DNA of 35,473 nucleotides from CAZRZN01 sp964604565 (GTDB taxonomy: Bacteria > Pseudomonadota > Alphaproteobacteria > Rhodobacterales > Rhodobacteraceae): contig CAZRZN010000018.1 in assembly GCA_964604565.1 (NCBI GenBank), forward strand, positions 1 to 35,473, given 5' to 3'. This document shows, one piece after another, positions 1 through 8,477 of the stretch. Position numbers and translations under genes: made by a program. Each line of letters starts with the position of its first letter. Within the stretch, counting starts at the first letter, position 1. The notes under the pieces were generated by a model, which made no database searches, was not told the origin of the DNA, and worked only from the letters and a program-made list of their open reading frames with translations.

Positions 1-162
1 TTTGGGCAATCTGGAACTTCCACCACGGCGCCGACATGCAACAAACAGTTCGGTTTACCAAGAAATGTGCAAGCCGGTTTTGGACGTCAGCCCCAATGAT
101 CGGGCGAAGCGGGGCGTAGCATGGGCGTTCGTCATGACCTGCAAAACGATCTCCACTTGGCG

Positions 163-990
163 TCAGGCTGCGGCGCGAACTGCACTGAGAAATTGCCGCG
201 TGCGCTCACTTTTCGGGTCGCCAAAGAGTTCGGATGGCGGCCCCTCTTCTTCAATGCGTCCATCGCAGAAAAAACAGACACGATCCGAGATATCTTGCGC
301 GAATTCCATCTGGTGAGTCACCATCAGCATTGTCAGGTTATGCTCTGTCGCAAGTTTTCGAATGACGCTCGTCACCTCGCCGGTCACCTCTGGGTCGAGG
401 GCAGATGTCACCTCATCAAACAACATCACGCGCGGGCGCATCGCAAGGGCACGGGCGATTGCGACCCGCTGTTGCTGGCCTCCCGAAAGATGGCTTGGAT
501 AACTGTTTCGCTTCTCCGCAAGACCGACCATTTCAAGCAGATCCTCGGCGCGGCTGCGCGCTTCGGCCTTTGGCAACCCGAGGGCATGGACCGGACCTTC
601 CATGCAGTTTTCCAGCGCTGTCATGTGCGGAAACAGGTTGAACTGCTGAAAGCACATGCCGATTTGCCCCCGGATCTGTCGCAGGTGCCTTTCGTCAGCG
701 GGCAAGAGCCGACCACCGCGCTCCATGTGCGTGAGGCGCTCGCCGCCAACCTCGATCATCCCCTCGTCAATCTGTTCGAGCGTCATAAGAACGCGCAGAA
801 CAGTCGTCTTGCCGGACCCGGACGGACCGATGATCGACACCATCTCGCCCTCTGCAACCTCAAGGTCGAGGGCGTCGAGAACCGTCAGCGCGCCATAGCG
901 CTTCGTCACGCCCGAGAACCGCACCATAGCATTTGCGCACGGCGATTCGTGACCGCCCGGTGTCTTCTGGTGCAGATTTGACTGAGCCAT
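163..990 (-). CDS. ehuA: ABC importer ATP-binding protein, ectoine/polar amino acid type (EhuA-like)
   Basis: This is the cytoplasmic ATPase of a binding-protein-dependent importer of the polar amino acid family. In the 275-residue product I see Walker A GPSGSGKT (55-62), the Q-loop region FQQFNLFPHMT (about 115-124), signature LSGGQQQR (168-175), Walker B VMLFDE (188-193) and a VTHQMEF switch histidine. The start at 990 is chosen because GGGAGA lies 8 bases upstream; an in-frame ATG at 1086 would add 32 unrelated residues. The gene is divergent from the binding protein at 1198, whereas described ehu operons have A, B, C and D in one direction. The Ehu label rests on the neighbouring EhuB/C/D-like proteins, because the ATPase alone could serve any polar amino acid importer. 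Confidence 0.85.
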   Translation of the reverse strand: MAQSNLHQKTPGGHESPCANAMVRFSGVTKRYGALTVLDALDLEVAEGEMVSIIGPSGSGKTTVLRVLMTLEQIDEGMIEVGGERLTHMERGGRLLPADERHLRQIRGQIGMCFQQFNLFPHMTALENCMEGPVHALGLPKAEARSRAEDLLEMVGLAEKRNSYPSHLSGGQQQRVAIARALAMRPRVMLFDEVTSALDPEVTGEVTSVIRKLATEHNLTMLMVTHQMEFAQDISDRVCFFCDGRIEEEGPPSELFGDPKSERTRQFLSAVRAAA

Positions 991-1197
991 GACATTTTTC
1001 TCCCAAAGCGTGACGGTGTCAGCTTGTATACATCTACGTCTATATTCTGCATAGTTTTGGCAATATTTGAATTTTTTCAACTGCATTTACGCCAAGATGT
1101 GTTTTTCTCTGGACTTTACGGCTCTCTGTGGAAGCATCGACACACTGGTGCGGTCTACCGCGCCGACACAAACGACAAAGCGCAGGGAGACCCCGAA
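991..1197. promoter_or_regulatory. Divergent promoter region of the Ehu-like transporter
   Basis: This AT-rich 207-base stretch separates the divergent ATPase and binding-protein genes and must hold both promoters. It contains an 8-bp palindrome TGTATACA (1025-1032) and a second dyad, TTGAA-N4-TTCAA (1067-1080). TGTATACA-centred palindromes are known operators of several FCD-type GntR repressors, and a GntR/FCD gene closes this operon at 3528, so autoregulation is inferred. The core promoter hexamers could not be assigned with confidence. Confidence 0.5.
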
Positions 1198-2085
1198 ATG
1201 ATCAAGTCCCAACGCCTATCCGCGGTCCTGAAGGCAGCATTGCTGACTGTCGGGATGGCTGGTGTGGTTCACGCCGAGACAACTCTGGTCGAGAAATACC
1301 GTGCCGAGGGCGTCACGGTCGGCATCGCCGGCTACGCACCCTATGGCTATAAGCAAGCCGACGGCAGTTTTACCGGTGAACAGGTCGAGGTCGTTCAGCA
1401 TGTGTTGGGCGAAATGGGCATCGAGGACATCGACTATGTTGCGATGGACTTTGGCGCCCTCATTCCCTCGCTGGTGGCCGGTCGCATCGATCTTGCCGCA
1501 GCCGGCATTTATATCCGGCCTGAGCGGTGTGAGCAGGTACTATTTGCCGAGCCGACATTCGGGCAAGGGGCCGCCTATGTCGTGAAAGCCGGAAACCCCA
1601 AGGGATTGCACACCTTCACAGATATCGCCGAGACCGAGGGCGCGGTTCTCGCCGTGCTGGCCGGCGGGACTGAGGAGACTCTGGCCAAACGGGACGGTGT
1701 GCCCGATGAGAAACTGCTCAAGGTGGGTGACAAGGCTGCCGGGATCTCGGCGGTGATGTCCGGACGGGCCGACGGTTTTGCCCTGTCGGCCTTTGCCATC
1801 GCCGATATCGTGCGCACCGCGGGCGACCTGATCGGCGTCGAAAGCTCCGGCTCGATCACGGAGATCGCCGGCGAGATCTACAAGGGCCATGGCGCCATCG
1901 CTTTCCCCAAAGGACAGGGTGAGGCCGAACTGGCCGAGCAGATGGCCCTGCGCGATGCCTTTGACGCGGTGCAGGCCGAATACATGACCAGCGGCGGCTA
2001 TCTCGAAATGGCCAGCGCCTGGGGTTTCACAGCGGCGGACGGACCGGCAAAAACCATGACAGATCTTTGCGCCGAAGGTCTCTGA
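1198..2085 (+). CDS. ehuB: Periplasmic substrate-binding protein, EhuB-like
   Basis: This is the secreted binding protein of an amino-acid-type importer (SBP family 3), 295 residues. A Sec signal peptide (about 1-24, ending VVHA) is followed by a mature domain whose spacing matches ectoine/hydroxyectoine-binding EhuB: APYGY, DFGALIPSLVAGRIDLAAAGIYIRPERCEQVLF and VVKAGNPKGLH. By eye, aligned to my memory of Sinorhizobium EhuB, the Arg after 'RPE' and an aromatic before it are kept. The ligand glutamate (E21 of EhuB) appears to be tyrosine here, so the ligand may differ from ectoine. The start at 1198 has AGGGAG about 8 bases upstream. A strong hairpin follows the stop. No ectoine-degradation genes (eutABCDE) are adjacent. 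Confidence 0.8.
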   Translation: MIKSQRLSAVLKAALLTVGMAGVVHAETTLVEKYRAEGVTVGIAGYAPYGYKQADGSFTGEQVEVVQHVLGEMGIEDIDYVAMDFGALIPSLVAGRIDLAAAGIYIRPERCEQVLFAEPTFGQGAAYVVKAGNPKGLHTFTDIAETEGAVLAVLAGGTEETLAKRDGVPDEKLLKVGDKAAGISAVMSGRADGFALSAFAIADIVRTAGDLIGVESSGSITEIAGEIYKGHGAIAFPKGQGEAELAEQMALRDAFDAVQAEYMTSGGYLEMASAWGFTAADGPAKTMTDLCAEGL

Positions 2086-2095
2086 CCCCTGATAC

Positions 2096-2118
2096 GCGCC
2101 GGGCAAAGCGCCCGGCGC
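2096..2118 (+). other. Intercistronic hairpin after the EhuB-like gene
   Basis: A perfect 9-bp stem (GCGCCGGGC paired with GCCCGGCGC) with a 5-base loop is followed by CTTT only. It lies between the binding-protein stop and the next permease start at 2141. It may be a weak terminator or an mRNA-stabilising structure that lets the binding protein be made in excess of the permeases. The pairing is visible; the role is inferred. Confidence 0.7.
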
Positions 2119-2140
2119 CTTTGCAAAACCGGGAGCCCGC

Positions 2141-2869
2141 ATGTCCATACCGGCCCTGACAGCTGTGCTGATCGCGACCCTGACTCTGGGCTTGATCTAT
2201 TTTCAGCGCACCCCCTTCGCGGCCAATCCGGAGGTGTTTCTCGACGGTGCGCTTGTCACGCTCCAGATCTTTGGCGTGTCCGCTGTCCTGACACTGGCAA
2301 TTGCCTTTGCAGCAGGCCTCGGGCGGATTTCGCCATGGTGGCCGGTTCGATGGCTCTGCACGGCCTATGTCGAGGTCTTTCGCGGCACATCTGCCTTGGT
2401 GCAGTTGTTCTGGCTGTTTTACGTCCTGCCGCTGTTCGGCCCCACCATCGAGCCCTTCACGGCAGGCGTTCTCGGCGTCTCGCTCAACGTGGGCGCCTAT
2501 TCGGCCGTCGTGGTCCAAGCCTCGATCCGCGCCGTCCCGAAAGCGCAGCGCGAAGCCGCGATTGCGCTCAACCTCTCGCCGTTCAACAGGATGCGCCGGA
2601 TCATTCTGCCCCAGGCGATCCGCATGATGATCCCGCCGTTCGGCAATCTCGCGATCCAACTGTTCAAGCTGACCGCGCTTGTGTCCTTCATCGGGATCTC
2701 GGATTTGACATATACGGCCTACCAGTTGAACCAGACCACCTACCGGACGGTAGAAGTCTTCACGATCATCTTGTTCATGTATTTCGCGATCGGCCTTTCC
2801 ATCACGATCGGCATGAAACTCCTTGAAAGGCGCTTCGCGCGCGGCGTCGCCGTGGTGCGTGCGCGATGA
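2141..2869 (+). CDS. ehuC: ABC importer permease, EhuC-like
   Basis: This is an inner-membrane permease of the HisM/EhuC type, 242 residues with several hydrophobic segments. The N-terminal helix (about 3-22) is followed by the conserved YVEVFRGTSALVQLFWLFYVLP stretch. The EAA loop that contacts the ATPase reads REAAIALNLSPFNRMRRIILPQA, followed by PPFGNLAIQLFK. The pattern matches the first permease of ectoine/hydroxyectoine importers and, more generally, polar amino acid permeases. GGGAGC precedes the ATG. The 3' end overlaps the next gene by ATGA, implying translational coupling and a heteromeric permease pair. Confidence 0.85.
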   Translation: MSIPALTAVLIATLTLGLIYFQRTPFAANPEVFLDGALVTLQIFGVSAVLTLAIAFAAGLGRISPWWPVRWLCTAYVEVFRGTSALVQLFWLFYVLPLFGPTIEPFTAGVLGVSLNVGAYSAVVVQASIRAVPKAQREAAIALNLSPFNRMRRIILPQAIRMMIPPFGNLAIQLFKLTALVSFIGISDLTYTAYQLNQTTYRTVEVFTIILFMYFAIGLSITIGMKLLERRFARGVAVVRAR

Positions 2870-3531
2870 TCTGGGACTGGACCTATGCGATCGACATCCT
2901 GCCGCAGATGGCAGAGGCGTCCCTGGTGACGCTGCGCATAACCGTGATGGGCTTTGCCCTTGCGGCTGTCGTCGGGCTGGTTTGGGCGGTGCTGGCGATC
3001 ACGGAGATCCCCGTCATAAGCTTTGCGGTGCGCCTCTTCGTGGAATTCATGCGAAGCACGCCGCTGGTGATCCAGCTTTTTGCCGTCTATTATTTCCTTC
3101 CGATGTACGGGATCTTTCTGTCGGCGACCCTGACCGGTGTTCTTGTTCTCGGGCTGCATTACTCAGCTTATTGCGCAGAGGTCTACCGCTCGGGCCTCGA
3201 AGCCGTGCCACGCGGGCAGTGGGAGGCCGCACGGGCGATCAACCTTTCGCTGCCCCGGACATTCCGCCGGATCATCCTTCCACAAGCCTTGCCACCGGTG
3301 ATCCTGCCACTTGGCAACTACTTCGTTGCGATGTTCAAGGAGACGCCTGTGTTGTTGGCGATAACCGTGATCGAACTGGTCGCCACAGCCCGGATCATTG
3401 GCAACGATACGTTCCGCTATACTGAACCCATCACGCTGGCGGGCGTGTTTTTCCTGCTGCTCAGCCTTGTCGCGGCGCAATTCATGCGCTGGCTGGATCG
3501 CAGGTTCGCCCTGCCGGGGCACGTGCTATGA
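2866..3531 (+). CDS. ehuD: ABC importer permease, EhuD-like
   Basis: This is the second inner-membrane permease of the importer, 221 residues. It opens MIWDWTYAIDILPQM, as EhuD-type permeases do, and contains VEFMRSTPLVIQLF and LHYSAYCAEVYRSGLEAVPRGQWEAARAINLSLPRTFRRIILPQALPP (EAA loop). The C-terminal part reads MFKETPVLLAITVIELVATARIIG. It overlaps the preceding permease by four bases and the following GntR gene by four bases (ATGA at 3528), so permease pair and regulator form one tight operon. The substrate is inferred from the family pattern and is not proven. Confidence 0.85.
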   Translation: MIWDWTYAIDILPQMAEASLVTLRITVMGFALAAVVGLVWAVLAITEIPVISFAVRLFVEFMRSTPLVIQLFAVYYFLPMYGIFLSATLTGVLVLGLHYSAYCAEVYRSGLEAVPRGQWEAARAINLSLPRTFRRIILPQALPPVILPLGNYFVAMFKETPVLLAITVIELVATARIIGNDTFRYTEPITLAGVFFLLLSLVAAQFMRWLDRRFALPGHVL

Positions 3532-4223
3532 CCGACACCCGACAACCCGGGGCGGCAAAGACGGCACGGCCGCGATCCACGGATATCTACAACGAGCTTT
3601 GTGCCTGGATCTGCACAAACAGGGTCGCTCCCGGGGAGGTGCTGCACGAGGAAAGGCTGGCAAAGGAGTTTTCGGTGAGCCGATCGCCCGTTCGAAGGGC
3701 GCTTGCAAAGCTGGAACATGACGGGTTGGTCGAGATTCGTCACGGCGTCGGGACACGCATCACGTCGATCGACCGGAACGAACTCGCCGAAGTCTACGAA
3801 TTGCGCATGATCCTTGCGATGCAGTCGGGCCCATATCTGAAGACACCCTTCGAACCCGAATTCATCGACAAGCTCAGGGGCTGGCACCAAAGCTTTGCAT
3901 CGCTGGAGCCCAACGACGTTCAGGGCTTTGCCGATGTGAACGTCCGCTACTACACGGGCGTGACCGGGCGAATACAGAACCGCCACCTGCGCGAAATACA
4001 ACTGCGCCTTTTCTTCCAGACCTCACGCATGTGGCTGATAACGCTGCCCCTGATGCAATGGGAACCGATCATCTCCGCAGTCTGCGGTGAGATAAAGGAA
4101 CTTGTGCGCGTGGCCGAAGACCAGGATCCCACGGGCTTCGGCCTTGTGATGCGCAACCATGTCTTCATGTCTCGCCGGCGTCTGTTCGAAGCCGAAGGCG
4201 ATGCGGAGCAACCCAGGGTGTGA
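3528..4223 (+). CDS. GntR-family regulator with FCD-type ligand domain
   Basis: This is a DNA-binding transcription factor of 231 residues. The N-terminal winged helix spans about 16-85; RLAKEFSVSRSPVRRALAKLEHDGLVEIRHGVGTRI is the recognition helix and wing. The C-terminal helical region (about 90-225, starting ELAEVYELRMIL) looks like an FCD domain, which in this family binds a small acid, often via a metal. ATGA overlap with the upstream permease puts it in the importer operon. It probably controls the divergent promoter region at 991-1197, where a TGTATACA palindrome is present. Rhizobial ectoine loci more often use the MocR-type regulator EnuR, so this wiring differs. Confidence 0.85.
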   Translation: MTDTRQPGAAKTARPRSTDIYNELCAWICTNRVAPGEVLHEERLAKEFSVSRSPVRRALAKLEHDGLVEIRHGVGTRITSIDRNELAEVYELRMILAMQSGPYLKTPFEPEFIDKLRGWHQSFASLEPNDVQGFADVNVRYYTGVTGRIQNRHLREIQLRLFFQTSRMWLITLPLMQWEPIISAVCGEIKELVRVAEDQDPTGFGLVMRNHVFMSRRRLFEAEGDAEQPRV

Positions 4224-4615
4224 CGGTTTCAACCGCGGGGCGGATCGACCGAATGCGAAGAAACTTCATTTCCTGCGGGTCGGGACCAACGGACGTCTTT
4301 CGGACTGTCTTGTCAAAAGGCGTTGTGTCTTGCCGCACCGAACGCCCGACCCCGCCGGCAATTAGGAAAACGATGGGTGGCCAAGACCCTGACCCACAAG
4401 ACCTTTGCCATCGGCCGCGAGCCAAGATGTGTGGCAGAGGATGCTTCCCAGCAGAATAGCCCAGGCACTCCCGACGGCATTTCGGCAGCGATTTTGCCCT
4501 GTGCACCGATCCGCCGGGCGGGCTTCGCCCGAAATACGTTCTGAATGTATCCAATTGCCGACGAACGGGCGCAATTTCGCAATGTGGCCAGCGAACGCTA
4601 TGCTATCTCACGCGC
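4224..4615. other. Intergenic region without a supported gene
   Basis: These 392 bases separate the GntR gene from the antiporter. All open frames are short, overlap one another and lack recognisable motifs or good ribosome sites. The only structure noted is a perfect 6-bp hairpin, CGGGCG-GGCTT-CGCCCG at 4515-4531, with no T-run after it. A promoter for the antiporter gene is expected here but could not be pinpointed. Confidence 0.6.
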
Positions 4616-7126
4616 ATGGACATTGTTCTGATCACGACCGTCATAGCCTCGTTGTTCCTTGTCATAGGGGTGGCGGAGCCTTTGGCGGCGCGGTTGCGTC
4701 TGCCCTACAGTGTCATTTTGGCGAGCATCGGCATCTTGATCGGTGTTGGCGCGATCTTTTTCCTGCGGACAGAATTGACCGATGCGCTCAACCCGGTGGC
4801 TGAGGCAATTCTTGGCTTGCCGATCCGCTCCAACGTCTTTCTTTACGTCTTTCTGCCGACGCTCTTGTTCCAGGCAACACTGGGAATGAACCTGCGCCGG
4901 ATGCTTGACGACTGGGTGCCGATCCTTGTGCTGGCGGTCGTGGCCGTGGTCGTCGCGACATTAAGCGTAGGCTATGCACTGGCCTGGGCAAGTGCCCTGC
5001 CACTCGCTGCATGTCTCCTGATCGGCGCGATCGTGTCTACAACAGACCCGTCAGCGGTCGTCTCGATCTTCAGGTCGATCTCTGCGCCGCGGCGGCTTGC
5101 GCGGATCATCGAAGGCGAGAGCCTTCTGAACGATGCCGCGGCCATTGCGCTGTTCGGACTGTTCATGGGATTCGTGATGCTTGGCGTGCCGGACCCGCAT
5201 CTGGGTGATGCGCTGACCCGTTTCCCGGTCCTGATTGTCGGGGGCGCGCTCACGGGGTGGGTGTCGGCGCGGATCGCCGTCTGGGTCATGGCACTGTTCA
5301 ACCGACATGAACTTGCGCAGATATCGATCTCGGTCGCCTTGCCCTACCTTACCTATATCGGCGCCGAACAGAGCATTGGTGCGTCGGGCGTCATCGCCGT
5401 GGTCGCTGCAGGCGTAACATTGAACCTGACCGGACCAGGACGCCTGCCGCCCTTGACCTGGGCCAACCTGCGCGAGCTTTGGGACGTCTTGGCGCATTGG
5501 GCCGGGGCACTGATCTTCATCCTTGCGGCGCTGCTCATTCCGCGACTTCTTGAGGCGGTTCGCGTCGGGGATCTGGTGCTTGTCGGTGTGGTGATCCTTG
5601 CCGCCATTGCCGCGCGATTGGTGATCCTGTTTGGCCTGCTGCCCTTGTTGACCGTGCTGAAACTTTCCCCAGCGGTCGAGAGGCCTTACCGGGTTGCCAT
5701 TCTCTGGGGCGGATTGCGGGGTGCGGTGACGCTGGCGCTGGCGCTGGCCGTGACCGAAAGCGTCCGGGTTCCGGACGACATTCAGCGCCTCGTCGGCATC
5801 CTTGCCACCGGGTTCACGCTGTTCACCCTCATCGTGCAGGGCACGACGCTCCGCTGGATCATCGGTCGGATCGGACTTGACCGGCTATCCCCAATAGATG
5901 AGGCGCTGTCGCGTCAGGTGGTTGCCGTCGCGCTGCAGACGGTGCGCGAAGACGTGGCGCGCACCACCGACAACTATGACCTCAGCCATGACATCGTCCG
6001 ATCCGAAGCCAAACGTTTCGGTGAACGGTTGGATCAGGCCGTCAAGACAGCCGAAGACAGTGCGGATATTCAGAATCGCGATCGCATCACATTGGGCCTG
6101 ATCGCATTGGCCGGGCATGAACGCGACACGATCCTTGCCAGGCTACGCGAGCGGACGATCTCTGGCCGGATGGCGGAACAGGTCCTTTCGGACGCCGACC
6201 GGCTGATTGAAGGGGCGCGTTCAAGCGGGCGCAATGGCTACAACCGCGCCGCGCGGCGCAGTGTCGCCTATGGCCGTGCATTTCGTGCCGCAGGCCTGTT
6301 GCACAGCCGGTTGCGCCTGTCAGGCCCATTGGCCCGGATGACGGCGGACCGGTTCGAGTTGCTTTTGTCGCAACGGCTTGTGCTGCGGGATCTTGGCGCT
6401 TTCATCGACGGCCGCATCCGCCGAATTCATGGCCGGAGGGTGACGGAGCTTTTGCGCGAGTCGTTGTCGCGCCGGATAGAAGCCGTCGAAACCGCCCTTC
6501 AGGGCCTTCGCCTGCAATACCCCGGCTACGCCGAGGAACTGGAACGGCGTTTTATCCGCCGGACAGCCCTACGTCTGGAAGAGCGCGAATATACGACCAT
6601 GCGTGAGGACGGGCTGATCGGGACCGAAGTCTATACCAAGCTCATTGAACATCTTGAATTGCGCCGTGCAGCCGCCGAGGGCCGCCCGCAGCTGGATATT
6701 GCGTTGCAACGCATTGAACTGGTGCGTCAGTTTCCACTTTTTGCAGCGTTGGAAGAGCGGGATTTGAAACGGCTGGGCCGCGTGCTCAAGACACGCTACG
6801 TCAATGCCGGAGATCTCATCATCCGCAAGGACAGCACTGCGAAAAGCGTGTTTTTCATCGCCTCCGGTGCCGCAGAAGTGGAAACCGCCGGCCAAACGTG
6901 GCGCCTTGGACGCGGAGAGATGTTTGGTCAGCTGGCGATCTTGATGAAAAAGACGCGCAAGACCGAAGTGCGTGCGATTGCGCCCTCGACCCTTCTTGAA
7001 CTGGACGAAGCGCGGTTTCGCCGCCTGCTGGGCCGCAGTGCCGCGTTGAAGGAGGCCGTCAGAGCCAGCGCTGAAAAGCGCGGGATCGAGCCGGAGGAGT
7101 TGTTCACAAACGATGAAACCGATTAA
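4616..7126 (+). CDS. CPA1/NhaP-type cation:proton antiporter with C-terminal cyclic-nucleotide-binding-type domain
   Basis: This is an 836-residue inner-membrane antiporter that probably exchanges Na+ or K+ for H+. Residues 1 to about 415 form the multi-helix CPA1 core, with STTDPSAVVSIF (141-152), GESLLNDAAAIALF (167-180; the N172-D173 pair is the expected ion-site motif) and WGGLRGAVTLALALAV (about 364-379). An Arg-rich cytoplasmic region (about 420-700) leads into a CAP_ED-type beta-roll (about 703-815; RQFPLFAALEERDLKRLG ... GAAEVETAG ... GEMFGQLAIL). The order resembles plant SOS1 and some bacterial CPA1 proteins. The beta-roll phosphate-binding segment reads GEMFGQLAIL rather than a canonical GE(L/I)AL...RAA, so cNMP binding is uncertain. 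No good Shine-Dalgarno precedes the ATG. Confidence 0.9.
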   Translation: MDIVLITTVIASLFLVIGVAEPLAARLRLPYSVILASIGILIGVGAIFFLRTELTDALNPVAEAILGLPIRSNVFLYVFLPTLLFQATLGMNLRRMLDDWVPILVLAVVAVVVATLSVGYALAWASALPLAACLLIGAIVSTTDPSAVVSIFRSISAPRRLARIIEGESLLNDAAAIALFGLFMGFVMLGVPDPHLGDALTRFPVLIVGGALTGWVSARIAVWVMALFNRHELAQISISVALPYLTYIGAEQSIGASGVIAVVAAGVTLNLTGPGRLPPLTWANLRELWDVLAHWAGALIFILAALLIPRLLEAVRVGDLVLVGVVILAAIAARLVILFGLLPLLTVLKLSPAVERPYRVAILWGGLRGAVTLALALAVTESVRVPDDIQRLVGILATGFTLFTLIVQGTTLRWIIGRIGLDRLSPIDEALSRQVVAVALQTVREDVARTTDNYDLSHDIVRSEAKRFGERLDQAVKTAEDSADIQNRDRITLGLIALAGHERDTILARLRERTISGRMAEQVLSDADRLIEGARSSGRNGYNRAARRSVAYGRAFRAAGLLHSRLRLSGPLARMTADRFELLLSQRLVLRDLGAFIDGRIRRIHGRRVTELLRESLSRRIEAVETALQGLRLQYPGYAEELERRFIRRTALRLEEREYTTMREDGLIGTEVYTKLIEHLELRRAAAEGRPQLDIALQRIELVRQFPLFAALEERDLKRLGRVLKTRYVNAGDLIIRKDSTAKSVFFIASGAAEVETAGQTWRLGRGEMFGQLAILMKKTRKTEVRAIAPSTLLELDEARFRRLLGRSAALKEAVRASAEKRGIEPEELFTNDETD

Positions 7127-8477
7127 CAGGCCTTCGAAACAAAGACGCGGACATGGGATCGACCGCAGGTCCGCGCTGGCCGGATTGGCCGCGCTGGCGT
7201 TGCAGGGCGCTGCGGGCCCGACCATCGCTCAGTCCTCCGCCCGGCGGGTCGTCGTCATCGGTGCGGGCCTCTCCGGTCTGGCGGCGGCACGCCAGCTTGC
7301 GCGGGCAGGCCACGCTGTCACCGTCCTGGAGGCGCGCAACCGGATCGGCGGCCGCGTGCATACGACGCGGCCCTGGTCCGATCTGCCGGTGGAACTTGGC
7401 GCGGGCTGGATCCACGGGCGCGGGCAGAACCCGATACTTGGCCTCGTCAGGGATGCGGGTCAGACCCCCCTCGCCTTTGACGGGGAGGCGCGCGTTATCG
7501 TGCCCGGGCAACCGGACGGGGATTGGGACGACACTGCGGGGCCCCGCCTGCTGGGCCGCGCCCTGTCCGAGGCAGAGGCTTACGCGCAGGACATGTCCGT
7601 GATGGAAGCGCTGCTGATCTCTGACGCCTGGCGGGTCGCGAGCGACCATGTGCGGCACCTCGCCCTGCGACACCTGCGGATCGAGGTCGAGCCCTCGTTC
7701 GGCGGCACGGCATCTGCCCTGTCGGCATGGTATGGGCTGGACGGGGCGCAATTCCCCGGCCCCGATCTTTGGGTGTCCGGCGGGCTGGACCGTGTGACTG
7801 CGCGGCTGGCGCAGGGGCTCGATATCCGCCTCGGGCAGGCGGTTGCCGCGGTCTCGCCCGGCCTTGTGACGCTGGCCGATGGTGCGCGTCTCAAAGCCGA
7901 CCGCATCCTCTGCACGGTCCCGCTGGGGGTGCTGAAGTCCGGGCGGATTGCTTTCGACCCGCCGCTTGACCCGGCCTTGCGCGCCGCTGTCGACGGGCTG
8001 GATATGGGGCGTGTGGAAAAGACATGGCTGCGCTTCGACACCGTGGCCTGGCCGCGTGAAGCAGACTGGATCGCCGCCGGCGACGCGGGGCCATTCGCCG
8101 CCTGGGCCTCCTGTGCCCGTTTGGGCGGGGCACCCGTCATGGCGGGGTTCTCGATCGGGGATCATGCCACGAGGATCGCAGCCCTGCCCGCCCGCGATGC
8201 ACTTGCGCTCGCCGGGGACGCGCTCCGCGAGTTGTTCGGCAGTCACTTCCCGAACCCGAGCGAGGCCAGAACCACAAGTTGGTCAACCGATCCCTTCGCG
8301 CAAGGCAGCTACAGCTTCAACGCGGTTGGGCACGGACCCCGCGAACGGCGCGCGATGGCGCGGCCACAATGGGACGGCGCGCTCTGGTTCGCTGGCGAAG
8401 CAGCCTCCGTCGCGCATTACGGCACCATGCACGGCGCGGTGATGGCTGGCAGGCAGGCGGCAAAGGCGATGGGTTGA
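7113..8477 (+). CDS. Flavin-containing amine oxidase, Tat-exported
   Basis: This is an FAD-dependent amine oxidase of the monoamine/polyamine oxidase family, 454 residues. It would oxidise an amine to an imine, yielding aldehyde, ammonia or amine, and H2O2. The N-terminus (GIDRRSALAGLAALALQGAA, 15-34) looks like a twin-arginine signal, so export of a folded flavoprotein to the periplasm is inferred. The Rossmann motif GAGLSG (50-55), E73 for the ribose and GGRV (79-82) follow, and the C-terminal FAD contact is LWFAGEAAS (about 424-432). The gene starts 14 bases inside the antiporter gene, so the two may be translationally coupled. The amine substrate cannot be read from the sequence. Confidence 0.9.
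   Translation: MKPINRPSKQRRGHGIDRRSALAGLAALALQGAAGPTIAQSSARRVVVIGAGLSGLAAARQLARAGHAVTVLEARNRIGGRVHTTRPWSDLPVELGAGWIHGRGQNPILGLVRDAGQTPLAFDGEARVIVPGQPDGDWDDTAGPRLLGRALSEAEAYAQDMSVMEALLISDAWRVASDHVRHLALRHLRIEVEPSFGGTASALSAWYGLDGAQFPGPDLWVSGGLDRVTARLAQGLDIRLGQAVAAVSPGLVTLADGARLKADRILCTVPLGVLKSGRIAFDPPLDPALRAAVDGLDMGRVEKTWLRFDTVAWPREADWIAAGDAGPFAAWASCARLGGAPVMAGFSIGDHATRIAALPARDALALAGDALRELFGSHFPNPSEARTTSWSTDPFAQGSYSFNAVGHGPRERRAMARPQWDGALWFAGEAASVAHYGTMHGAVMAGRQAAKAMG

Noticed and set aside
1..162. A minus-strand frame open to the window edge, with a possible ATG near position 37
   Set aside because: It has no ribosome site and too few residues to recognise. It may be the start of a neighbouring gene or chance.
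4515..4531. A 6-bp hairpin, CGGGCG-GGCTT-CGCCCG, upstream of the antiporter
   Set aside because: It has no T-run and does not directly follow a gene end, and GC-rich stems of this size are common by chance.
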